From NCBI GenBank assembly GCA_963742725.1, contig CAVUMX010000003.1, forward strand, positions 2,294,001-2,358,000: 64,000 nt of DNA. Direction: 5' to 3'. The translations under genes and the position numbers were made by a program. How positions within the stretch are numbered: position 1 is the stretch's first letter; every line of letters begins with the position of its first letter. This document shows positions 28,251 to 35,849 of the stretch, one piece after another. The notes beneath the pieces were generated by a model. That model saw only the letters and a program-made list of their open reading frames with translations, was not told the origin of the DNA and made no database searches. This DNA is from CAVVAL01 sp963742725. GTDB lineage: Bacteria > Actinomycetota > Actinomycetes > Mycobacteriales > Cryptosporangiaceae.

Positions 28251-31200
28251 TCACCGGAAGTCCCGGGAACTCGAGTGGACCCGCAGCGACAGCGGCTCCA
28301 CCTGTTCGGCGACGAGGTTGGTGACCCCGTCCGCTCGTTCGATCTGGCCCTTGACCAGCAGTGCGGCCGAACTCCGCAGGACGCGGCGGTACCTCTTCCA
28401 CAGCCCGGGCGAACACACCACGTTCAGCATGCCGGTTTCGTCCTCCAGGTTGACGAACGTGACACCGCCCGCGGTGGCCGGGCGCTGGCGGTGGGTCACG
28501 ACCCCGCCGACCAGGACCCGGGTGCGCGGCTCGATCCGGGTCATCGCCGCGATCGTCTGGGCACCGAGCGCCGCCAGGCTCTCCCGGGCGAACTCTGTGG
28601 GGTAGCTCCCCGGGGACATCCCGGTGGACCACACGTCCGCCATCGCGGCCTCGACGCCGGTGAGCGCCGGCAGATCCGGTGCCTGGACGCCCGTCACCGC
28701 GCCGCCGAGCCGGTCGGGACCGGCGAGCGCCACCGCACCCGCCGCCCACAGCGCCTCCCGCCGGGCGAGTCCGAAGCATTCGAACGCACCGGCGGTGGCC
28801 AGCGCCTCCACCTGGGCGGCGGTGAGTTCGACCCGGTTGGTCAGGTCGATCATGCTGGCGAACGGGCCGTGCGCGTCACGTTCGGCCATGATCCGTTCCG
28901 CGAGCTTGTCGCCGACCGTCCGGACCGCGGACAGCCCCAGCCGGATCGCCCGGTCGATCCGCTCCGGCGCGTGCGGGTGCGGCTCCGACACCGCAACTGT
29001 CGGGGTTATCGGGGTATCCGGCGCCCGGTTATCGCACCGGATCCCGGACAGTCCGTTTTGTCCCACAGGCGCCAGCGGTTCGAGGGTGGCTTTGGCGAGA
29101 CTCGCGTTGATGTCGGGGTGGCGGATCTGGACGCCGTGGCGCCGGGCGTCCGCTATCAAGCTCTGGGGTGAGTAGAACCCCATCGGCTGGGCGTTGAGCA
29201 GCGCGGCGCAGAACGCGGCCGGGTAGTACCGCTTGAGCCAGGAGCTGGCGTAGACGAGCGAGGCGAAGCTCATCGCGTGGCTCTCGGGGAAGCCGAAGTT
29301 CGCGAACGCGGCGAGCTTGGCGTACAGCTCCTCGGCGAGTTCGTCGGTGATGCCGCGTTCCGCCATCCCGTCGAACAGTCGCTGGCGGAGTTCGCCGATC
29401 TTCTCCGCGGATCGTTTGGACCCGATGGCCCGCCGCAGCTTGTCGGACTCGGTGGCGCTGAACCCGGCGACGTCGATCGCCATCTGCATGAGCTGTTCCT
29501 GGAACAGCGGCACGCCGAGGGTCTTGTCCAGCGCCTTCTCCAGCAGCGGATGCGGGTACGTCGGTTTCTCCAGCCCGTTCGCCCGCCGGATGTAGGGGTG
29601 CACCGAGCCGCCCTGGATCGGCCCGGGGCGGATCAGCGCGACCTCGATGACGAGGTCGTAGAACTTGCGCGGCTTGAGCCGGGGCAGGGTGGCCATCTGC
29701 GCGCGGCTCTCGACCTGGAACACCCCGACCGAGTCGGCGTCGCAGAGCATGTCGTAGACCTTCGGGTCCTCCTGGGGGATCGTGGCCAGCTCCAGCTCCA
29801 GGCCGTGGTGGTCGCGGACCAGGTCGAACGCGTCGTGCAGCGCCGAGAGCATCCCCAGGCCGAGCAGGTCGAACTTGACGAGTTTCGCGGTGGCGCAGTC
29901 GTCCTTGTCCCACTGGAGCACCGTGCGGTTCGGCATCCGTCCCCATTCGACCGGGCACACCTCCGTCACCGGACGGTCGCACAGCACCATGCCGCCCGAG
30001 TGGATGCCCAGGTGGCGCGGGAATCCGACCAGCTCCTCGGCGAGCGCCGTGACGTCCGGTGGGATGTCGTGTTCGGGGGTGTCGCCGATCCGGCCCCAGA
30101 ACTCGATCTGCTTCGACCAGGCGTCCTGCTGCCCGGTGGCGTACCCGAACGCCTTCGCCATGTCCCGGACGGCCGAGCGGGGCCGGTAGCTGATGACGTT
30201 GGCGACCTGGGCCGCGCGGTCCCGCCCGTACTTGTCGTAGACGGCCTGGATCACCTCTTCCCGCCGCCCGGACTCGATGTCGAGGTCGATGTCCGGGTAG
30301 CCGTCGCGTTCCGGGGCGAGAAACCGTTCGAACAAGAGCTTGTGCCGGACGGCGTCGACGCCGGTGATGCCCAGAGCGAAGCAGACGGCCGAGTTGGCGG
30401 CCGATCCCCGGCCCTGGCACAGGATCCCCTTCTTCTTGCTGATGTCGACGATGCTCCGGACGATGAGGAAGTAGCCGGGGAAACCGAGCTGCTCGATCAC
30501 CGCCAGTTCGTGCTCGATCTGGGCGTACGCGCCCTCGATCCGTTCCGACTCCGGCGGCCCGTACCGTTCCAGCGCCCCTTCCATCGTCAGCTGGCGGAGG
30601 AAGCTCATGTCGGTGTGACCGTCATCGACCTCGCAGTCCGGCAGGTTCGGCGCGACGAGTTTCAGGTCGAACGCGCAGGCGGCGCCCAGTTCGGCGGCCC
30701 GCTCCACCGCCTCCGGGTACCGGGCGAACACCGCCCGCATCTCCGCGCCGGACCGCAGGTGGGCGGTGGCGGCGGGTGGCAGCCAGCCGTCCATCTCGTC
30801 CAGGCTGCGCCGCGCCCGGACCGCCGCGAGCGCCGTGGCCAGCCTGCGCCGGGACGGTGTCGCGTAGTGCACGTTGTTGGTGGCGACCAGGTCCAGGCCG
30901 TGCCGGACCGCCAGCGCGGCGAGTGCGTCGTTGCGGGCCGAGTCCAGCGGGTCGCCCTGGTCGGTGAGTTCCACCACGACGTTCTCCGGACCGAACAGCG
31001 ACACGAGCCGCGCCAGTTCACGGCCCGCCTCTTCGGGGCCGCCATCGGCGAGCGCACGCCGGACCGCGCCCTTGCGGCAGCCGGTGAGGACCATCCAGTG
31101 CCCGTCGTGGGCCTTGCCGAGCTCCGCCAGGTCATAGACGGGCTTGCCCTTCTCACCGCCATCGCGATGGCCCTTGCTGAGTGCGCCGCACAGCCGGTGG

Positions 31201-31649
31201 TAGCCCTCCGGGCCACGGGCCAGGACGAGCAGGTGGTCGCCTTCCGGGTCGGCCGCGCCGTTCTGCGGACCGCTCAACCCCAGACTCAGCTCGGCGCCGA
31301 ACACCGTCGGCATCCGGTGGAACCGGGCGGCCTCGGCGAACCGCACCACCCCGTACATGCCGTCGTGGTCGGTGAGCGCCAGCGCGGTCAGGCCCTGCCG
31401 GACCGCCTCCTCGACCAGTTCCTCGGGGTGGCTGGCGCCGTCGAGGAAGCTGAAGTTCGAGTGGCAGTGCAGCTCGGCGTACGGCTCCGCGTTCTCTGGA
31501 CGCTGCGCGCGAACCGGCTCCGGCGGGCTGTACCCGTCCCGTTTCCGGGTCCACGCCGGACTGTCGCCCCCGTCTGCCTCCTCCGACGGCCGCCCGGACA
31601 GGATCCGTTCCATCTGCGACCACGGGATCGGCGGATTACCCCAACCCAT
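28251..31649 (-). CDS. dnaE2: Error-prone DNA polymerase DnaE2 (ImuC) with a repeat-derived insert
   Basis: C-family polymerase of the SOS mutasome, catalysing lesion bypass with ImuB. The 1132-aa product has an N-terminal PHP domain (YAELHCHSNFSFLDGASHPE), the CQGRGSAANSAVCFALGIT loop, the catalytic PDIDLDIESGRREEV near residue 453, and the C-terminal OB region (VLVGGVVTHRQRPATAGG). Residues about 862-886 (GQNGLSGIRCDNRAPDTP and on) are encoded by a copy of the 71-bp dispersed repeat, in frame, between the palm/fingers part and the helix-hairpin-helix (IRLGLSAVRTVGDKLAERI). ATG 31649 shares a base with the imuB stop (TGATG). It is the last gene of the LexA-box operon. Confidence 0.95.
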   Translation of the reverse strand: MGWGNPPIPWSQMERILSGRPSEEADGGDSPAWTRKRDGYSPPEPVRAQRPENAEPYAELHCHSNFSFLDGASHPEELVEEAVRQGLTALALTDHDGMYGVVRFAEAARFHRMPTVFGAELSLGLSGPQNGAADPEGDHLLVLARGPEGYHRLCGALSKGHRDGGEKGKPVYDLAELGKAHDGHWMVLTGCRKGAVRRALADGGPEEAGRELARLVSLFGPENVVVELTDQGDPLDSARNDALAALAVRHGLDLVATNNVHYATPSRRRLATALAAVRARRSLDEMDGWLPPAATAHLRSGAEMRAVFARYPEAVERAAELGAACAFDLKLVAPNLPDCEVDDGHTDMSFLRQLTMEGALERYGPPESERIEGAYAQIEHELAVIEQLGFPGYFLIVRSIVDISKKKGILCQGRGSAANSAVCFALGITGVDAVRHKLLFERFLAPERDGYPDIDLDIESGRREEVIQAVYDKYGRDRAAQVANVISYRPRSAVRDMAKAFGYATGQQDAWSKQIEFWGRIGDTPEHDIPPDVTALAEELVGFPRHLGIHSGGMVLCDRPVTEVCPVEWGRMPNRTVLQWDKDDCATAKLVKFDLLGLGMLSALHDAFDLVRDHHGLELELATIPQEDPKVYDMLCDADSVGVFQVESRAQMATLPRLKPRKFYDLVIEVALIRPGPIQGGSVHPYIRRANGLEKPTYPHPLLEKALDKTLGVPLFQEQLMQMAIDVAGFSATESDKLRRAIGSKRSAEKIGELRQRLFDGMAERGITDELAEELYAKLAAFANFGFPESHAMSFASLVYASSWLKRYYPAAFCAALLNAQPMGFYSPQSLIADARRHGVQIRHPDINASLAKATLEPLAPVGQNGLSGIRCDNRAPDTPITPTVAVSEPHPHAPERIDRAIRLGLSAVRTVGDKLAERIMAERDAHGPFASMIDLTNRVELTAAQVEALATAGAFECFGLARREALWAAGAVALAGPDRLGGAVTGVQAPDLPALTGVEAAMADVWSTGMSPGSYPTEFARESLAALGAQTIAAMTRIEPRTRVLVGGVVTHRQRPATAGGVTFVNLEDETGMLNVVCSPGLWKRYRRVLRSSAALLVKGQIERADGVTNLVAEQVEPLSLRVHSSSRDFR
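28994..29064. repeat. 71-bp palindrome-bearing repeat, copy 2, inside dnaE2
   Basis: This stretch matches 113-183 at 63 of 71 positions without gaps, including the 32-bp identical start and the CCCGGACAGTCCG palindrome. It is translated on the minus strand without stops as part of DnaE2. The eight differences cluster in the central spacer and near the 3' end, and the ends are preserved. Confidence 0.85.
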
Positions 31650-33313
31650 CAGTCGTACACCGCCTCGACCAGCCACTGGCCGGAGCTGAGCGTGAGCAGG
31701 AGCCCGGTACCGGCAACCCCCGGTTCAGGCTCGCCCACCAACCGCACCGGACCCCCCGCCGCTCCGCCGTCGTCGCCGGCACCGTTCTCGCCCGGGCCGG
31801 CGATCAGGACCTGGAAGCGGGCCCGCCGGCGCGCGCCGGCGGGGTCCCACCAGCGTTCCTCGACCGGCCACGGTCCCGCCCAGGCGAGCACCGCCCGTGG
31901 CGCGCGACCGCTCACCACGACCTGCGCCGGCGGCACGGTGACGGCGTACCGGCCGGTCACGCCGACGGGTTCACCGTCCGCGGCGAGGACGGCCGCCGGC
32001 ATCGGCACCGGGAGCACCGTCCCGGGGGATGGAGCGGGCAGCCGCCCCGGCCACGGTCCGTCGGGCCGTTCGGGGACCCGTTCGTCCCGCCACGGCACCT
32101 GGCGTACCTGGTCGGCGGGGTCACGGCCGCCGTCGAGGACCGCGGTGCGGACCGCCTCGGGACCGAGCATGCCCTGCACGCGGGCCAGCACCCGGTGCGC
32201 GCGCTCGTCCGCCTCCCCGACGTCGCCCCACAGGCCCAACTGGAGGCCGCCGTCGGCGACGATCTCCTCCGGGACCAGCCGGAGCAGGTTGATGCCGGCA
32301 CTGGGTTTGACGTCGCTGGAGCGGCCGGTGAGCCATCCGTCGAGCTGCCAGCGGACCCGGTCGGCGATGTCCACGGCGGTGAGGACGCCGTCGTGGCGCC
32401 ACACCCGGCTCAGTTCCTCGCCGTGTTCGGTCTGGGCCTCGATCCGGAGCCGGGTGCAGGCCAGGCCGTGGCCGGCGAGCAGGTCGTGGAGCTGTTCGGC
32501 GAGGGTACGGGCGGCGAACGCGGCCGTGTCGATCCGCTCCACCGGCGGGTCGAGCGCCCGGACGGCGGTGAGGTCGACGGGCGGACGCCGTACCTGCAGC
32601 GGGCGGTGGTCCAGGCCACGGGCGAGCCGGTGCGCGAGCGCGCCGTCCGGGCCGAACCGGCTCGCCACGTCCCGCTCGGGCAGGGCGGCGAACGCACCCA
32701 GCGTGCGGATCCCGAGCCGGCGCATCAGCTCCACCAGCTCGGGCCGGTCGAGGACGTCGATGTCGAGCCGGGACAGGAACGCCCGGGTCTGCCCCGGCGG
32801 CACGATCGTGGGACGGCGAGCGGCGAGCGCGGCGGCGAAGACCCCGTCCGCGACGCCGAGCGTGGCTTCCACGCCGCAACTGTCCGCGGCCTGGTCCACC
32901 AGCCGTTCGGCGACGGCCTCCTCGCTGCCGAAGTAGCGGGCCGGGCCCCGGGCGGCGAACACGCAGAGCCCGGGCCGGACCACCTCCACGCCGGGGGCCA
33001 GTTCCTCGACGGCCGCGGCCACCGGCTCGAACGCCCGCGCGTCCCGGCCCGGATCGTGGCCGAGGACGACCAGCTCCGGGCAGCGCGCCTGAGCTTCCCG
33101 ACGCCGCAGCCCGCGGCGGACCCCGTCGGCCCGGGCGATCTCGGAGCAGGCGACGACCCGGTTGGCGTAGACGATCGCCGCCGGCACGTGCGCCGCGAGG
33201 CCGGCTGCCGCCGCTGCGGCGACCACCGGCCAGTCCGGGCACCACAGCGCGGCCGTCCGCACGGGTGCCCCGCCCGAATCGCTCCCGCGAGGAGCGCGCT
33301 GCCCCATCGTCAC
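31649..33313 (-). CDS. imuB: ImuB, catalytically degenerate Y-family polymerase of the mutasome
   Basis: A 554-aa Y-family-like scaffold that links DnaE2 to the sliding clamp. The N-terminus is VRTAALWCPDWPVVAAAAAA, lacking the DxD catalytic triad of active Y-family enzymes (LWCPDW replaces xxxDMD). The region near 120 reads GLCVFAARGPARYFGSEEA instead of the S-x-DE motif. A helix-hairpin-helix thumb (RLGIRTLGAFAALPERD) follows. LQLGLWGDV near residue 357 is a canonical-looking clamp-binding motif. GTG 33313 overlaps the imuA' stop (GTGA). It is expected to be induced with its operon by DNA damage. Confidence 0.93.
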   Translation of the reverse strand: MTMGQRAPRGSDSGGAPVRTAALWCPDWPVVAAAAAAGLAAHVPAAIVYANRVVACSEIARADGVRRGLRRREAQARCPELVVLGHDPGRDARAFEPVAAAVEELAPGVEVVRPGLCVFAARGPARYFGSEEAVAERLVDQAADSCGVEATLGVADGVFAAALAARRPTIVPPGQTRAFLSRLDIDVLDRPELVELMRRLGIRTLGAFAALPERDVASRFGPDGALAHRLARGLDHRPLQVRRPPVDLTAVRALDPPVERIDTAAFAARTLAEQLHDLLAGHGLACTRLRIEAQTEHGEELSRVWRHDGVLTAVDIADRVRWQLDGWLTGRSSDVKPSAGINLLRLVPEEIVADGGLQLGLWGDVGEADERAHRVLARVQGMLGPEAVRTAVLDGGRDPADQVRQVPWRDERVPERPDGPWPGRLPAPSPGTVLPVPMPAAVLAADGEPVGVTGRYAVTVPPAQVVVSGRAPRAVLAWAGPWPVEERWWDPAGARRRARFQVLIAGPGENGAGDDGGAAGGPVRLVGEPEPGVAGTGLLLTLSSGQWLVEAVYD

Positions 33314-34053
33314 ACCGCCTCGGCCTGGGAAACCCAGGCACCGGGCTCCACCCCGGCAACCTCAGCGCTGCCCGGCGTGGTCTCGGTGAGTTCGTCCGGT
33401 TCGGTTTCGGAGATTCCGCCGCCTGCGGCGGGGAGCCAGACGTCGCAGCGGCGCGGGCGGGCGGCACTGCCCCGGCCGTCGGCCCTGACCGAGACGAGCC
33501 TGGCCCGCAGGTACCCGTGGCCCTGCCCGAGCCCGTGCCAGGCCGGCGCCTCGACGGTGAGCCGCAGGTCGGCGCCGGGCCATTCGCCGGCCCCGACCAG
33601 GACCGCGCCGCGTTGCCGCGCCCGCGCGACCAGCCGGCGCAGTTCCGTTCCCCGCAGCCGTGCGGGCGATCCGAGGACGACCAGGTCCATCCCGTCGACG
33701 AGGGCGGCGACCACGCTCGACAGGTCGGCGCCGGGGGCCGGCACGAGCGCCAGGCGTTCCAGCGCCACGCCGGACTCCGCCGCGGCGACCAGCCCCAGGG
33801 TGGGCACTCCCACGACCGCCACCCACGCCCCTGCCCGGGACGCCCCGGCGAGCAGCGCGAGCACCAGCGAGGACGAGGCGTGCACCGCCACCGTGGAGCC
33901 GCGCCGCAGCCCGCCGGACGGGAACAGCGGTGCCAGCGCGTCGAGCACCGGCAGGACGTTCTCGGCGCCCTGTTCGGCCAGCACCGTGGCCGGACCGGCG
34001 CCGCCGCGCAACCGGTCGGCGAGCGACCCGCCGACCGCGTCGAGAAGGGGCAT
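33310..34053 (-). CDS. imuA': ImuA' (RecA/SulA-like mutasome protein)
   Basis: A 247-aa RecA-fold protein that precedes imuB in actinobacterial mutasome cassettes. It has VLPVLDALAPLFPSGGLRRG and a degenerate nucleotide-binding region (STVAVHASSSLVLALLAGAS), then AWVAVVGVPTLGLVAAAESG and DLVVLGSPARLRGTELRRLV. It lacks a clear Walker A lysine. I start it at ATG 34053, eight bases after the upstream HEPN gene stop; upstream open frame is shadow. Role by family: it interacts with ImuB in damage tolerance. Confidence 0.85.
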   Translation of the reverse strand: MPLLDAVGGSLADRLRGGAGPATVLAEQGAENVLPVLDALAPLFPSGGLRRGSTVAVHASSSLVLALLAGASRAGAWVAVVGVPTLGLVAAAESGVALERLALVPAPGADLSSVVAALVDGMDLVVLGSPARLRGTELRRLVARARQRGAVLVGAGEWPGADLRLTVEAPAWHGLGQGHGYLRARLVSVRADGRGSAARPRRCDVWLPAAGGGISETEPDELTETTPGSAEVAGVEPGAWVSQAEAV

Positions 34054-34061
34054 CGGATCGC

Positions 34062-34550
34062 TCAGCCGGCCCGCGGGGTGCCCAGTTCCAGGACCGGCTG
34101 GTGGGGCAGGCCCAGCGTGGTCTCCACCACGGCGAGGAACCGTTCGGCGTCCCGGAGCAGGTCGTCGGCCTCGCGCGCGGTGACGACCCGGGCGATGCCG
34201 GCCTCGGCCGCCGTGCGCTTGGCGGCGCCCGCGGCGAAGAACGCGGCCCACTCCCCCATCTCGGGCGCGACCTGGGCGAGCAGCACCCAGACACTCGTCG
34301 GACGCCGCCGCCGGGCACCGACCGCCGGCCTGGCCCGCGCCGCCAACATCGCCGCGGCCGCCCGCAACGCGGCCAGGTGCGCGGTGGCGTATCGCTGACC
34401 AGGGGCGATCCAGCCGCTCGCCTCGACGATGCCGTGCCGGGCGAGCGCGAGCAGCTCGCGCGGCGACCGGTTCGGCAACGCGTACGCCGGCACCGTCGCC
34501 GCCGGACGCTCGCCCGGCCGCAACGACGTAAGCGGCATGGTCGTGGCCAT
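34062..34550 (-). CDS. HEPN-type small protein of the SAV_6107 family
   Basis: A 162-aa mostly helical protein. After a short N-terminal stretch (MATTMPLTSLRPGERPAATV) come RSPRELLALARHGIVEASGW and YATAHLAALRAAAAMLAAR, then WVLLAQVAPEMGEWAAFFAA. It resembles actinobacterial SAV_6107-type HEPN proteins found beside imuB/dnaE2. The HEPN RxxxxH RNase motif is not obvious. ATG 34550 shares a base with the upstream stop (TGATG). Function in the mutasome is unknown; it is a plausible accessory subunit. Confidence 0.7.
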   Translation of the reverse strand: MATTMPLTSLRPGERPAATVPAYALPNRSPRELLALARHGIVEASGWIAPGQRYATAHLAALRAAAAMLAARARPAVGARRRRPTSVWVLLAQVAPEMGEWAAFFAAGAAKRTAAEAGIARVVTAREADDLLRDAERFLAVVETTLGLPHQPVLELGTPRAG

Positions 34551-34849
34551 CACTGTTCCCCCTCCGTCGTGACCCGGGTGACCGTCCAGCGACCGGTGGT
34601 CCAGTCGAACCGCAGGTCGAAGACGCCCGGATAGCTGTGCCGTCCAGAGCTGGCCTTCACGCGCCATACCTCTTCGCGGCCGGCGCCGTCGGATGCCGGG
34701 CGCCGCACGTCCTGTGGAGCGTCGTGGGCGATCACCGCGCGGACCCGGTGCAACTGCCCCTCCCAGAAGAACTCCTCCGGAGCGTCCCCCTCCCCCGCCC
34801 GCCGCACCTCGGTCGGTTGAACCTCGATCTCCTCGCCATTGGTGGGCAC
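34550..34849 (-). CDS. DUF6504-type small protein, first gene of the mutasome operon
   Basis: A 99-aa protein beginning VPTNGEEIEVQPTEVRRAGE, then EEFFWEGQLHRVRAVIAH, EEVWRVKASSGR and GVFDLRFDWTTGRWTVTRV. The W-x-G-x-L-H-x-V pattern and the end match a short actinobacterial family found upstream of imuA'. GTG 34849 has GGAGGGG seven bases upstream, so the long open frame beyond it is not used. It shares a base with the HEPN start. The function is unknown; its constant position in front of a mutagenesis cassette suggests a link to DNA damage. Confidence 0.72.
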   Translation of the reverse strand: MPTNGEEIEVQPTEVRRAGEGDAPEEFFWEGQLHRVRAVIAHDAPQDVRRPASDGAGREEVWRVKASSGRHSYPGVFDLRFDWTTGRWTVTRVTTEGEQ

Positions 34850-35227
34850 CGGACCCCTCCTTCCCCGTCGCTCCTCCCGTGGCCCCGGGCGGGCGCACGG
34901 TGCCGCTGCGGGGGAAGGCACAGCGGCGGAGCCGGCCCAGGTGGGGCGCTTCCCCACGCCCACCCGGACCGACCGCCTCCCCCGCACCGCCGGGCCGGGG
35001 GTCGAGGCCGGCCGGCGGCGAAGGGGTTCACACCTCGGGCCCGAACCGCGACGCGCGGGACCGAAGCAGATTCGAACATATGTTCGAATCACTCGTACAG
35101 TAAAGCGCGGCTGCGACAGAACCGCAATCCCGGCGAGGAAGGACTTCCCGGCCTGCGACTCCGCTTCAGGTGAACGCGCGGGCGGCGTAGCGTCGACGCA
35201 GCTCAGCACACCACGGAGGTACGACAG
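34850..35227. other. Divergent intergenic region between the mutasome operon and the ASCH-type gene
   Basis: 378 bp without a supportable gene. It holds the LexA box (35071-35088) and, just beyond it on the plus strand, a TACAGT hexamer (35096-35101) that could be the -10 of the ASCH-gene promoter. About 220 bp separate the box from the first minus-strand start codon, leaving room for a long 5' leader. Confidence 0.6.
35071..35088. promoter_or_regulatory. LexA (SOS) box
   Basis: TTCGAACATATGTTCGAA is a perfect 18-bp palindrome matching the actinobacterial/Gram-positive LexA consensus TCGAAC-N4-GTTCGA. It lies between the divergent mutasome operon and the ASCH-type gene, so both may be damage-inducible. 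It overlaps the expected -35 region of a plus-strand promoter whose -10 would be TACAGT at 35096. Confidence 0.92.
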
Positions 35228-35797
35228 GTGCTGTTCCAGCGCGAACTCCTCGCCGGCCTGGCGGACGGCTCGATCACGCTCACGTTCCGCCGGTGGCAGC
35301 GTCCGAACGCCCGGCCCGGTTCGCGGCACCGCTCGCCGATCGGCGTCGTCGCCATCGACACGATCGAGCCCGTGACGGACGTGACCGACGACGACGCCCG
35401 CCGCGCCGGCTACCCGTCCCGCGCCGATCTGCTCGCCGACCTGGGCAAGTACGGCGACGGTCCGATCTACCGGATCGCACTGCGTCTCGACGGTCCGGAT
35501 CCGCGCATCGCCCTGCGGGAACGCGCCGAGATCACCGCCGACGAGCGCACCGAACTGGCGCGGCGACTCGCCCGTTACGACGCCGCCGGCCGGAACGGCC
35601 CGTGGACCGCGACGACGCTCCAGCTCATCGCCGACCATCCCGGTGAGCGCGCCGAGGACCTGGCCAAGCGCGTGGGCCGCGAGAAACTGCCGTTCAAGGT
35701 CGACGTCCGCAAGTTGAAGGAACTGGGGCTCACCGAGAGCCTGGAGATCGGCTACCGCCTCTCGCCCCGCGGCGAATCGTTCTTCCGCGGCACCTGA
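35228..35797 (+). CDS. ASCH-domain-like protein, possibly SOS-regulated
   Basis: A 189-aa protein. The N-terminus MLFQRELLAGLADGSITLTF followed by RRWQRP and IGVVAIDTIEPV fits the ASCH fold (RNA-binding, related to PUA). DDDARRAGYPSRADLLADL is a conserved insert of this subgroup. The C-terminal third (LQLIADHPGERAEDLAKRVG, FKVDVRKLKELGLTESLEIG) looks like a winged-helix. GTG 35228 has GGAGG eight bases upstream. It is divergent from the mutasome operon across the LexA box. Function is unknown; nucleic-acid binding is inferred from fold resemblance only. Confidence 0.75.
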   Translation: MLFQRELLAGLADGSITLTFRRWQRPNARPGSRHRSPIGVVAIDTIEPVTDVTDDDARRAGYPSRADLLADLGKYGDGPIYRIALRLDGPDPRIALRERAEITADERTELARRLARYDAAGRNGPWTATTLQLIADHPGERAEDLAKRVGREKLPFKVDVRKLKELGLTESLEIGYRLSPRGESFFRGT

Positions 35798-35819
35798 CGT
35801 CCGCGGGCGGCCGGGCGTA

Positions 35820-35838
35820 TCGTTGACTCAGTCAACGA
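35820..35838. promoter_or_regulatory. MarR-type operator
   Basis: TCGTTGACTCAGTCAACGA is a perfect inverted repeat (8-bp arms, 3-bp centre) ending 11 bp before the marR ATG at 35850. TTGAC...GTCAA palindromes at this position are typical autoregulatory MarR sites. Confidence 0.75.
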
Positions 35839-35849
35839 ATGAGGTGGTC

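Noticed and set aside
28048..28779. An N-terminal extension of the methyltransferase up to 28779
   Set aside because: AGGAGG directly before GTG 28047 sets the start, and the upstream part overlaps the dnaE2 3' end in another frame.
29277..32936. A 1219-codon plus-strand frame opposite dnaE2 and imuB
   Set aside because: Antisense shadow; the minus-strand frames have catalytic motifs and overlapping starts and stops.
34732..35079. A minus-strand ORF starting inside the LexA box
   Set aside because: Its start lies within the palindrome, its composition is Arg/Gly/Pro shadow, and it overlaps the well-supported DUF6504 gene in another frame.
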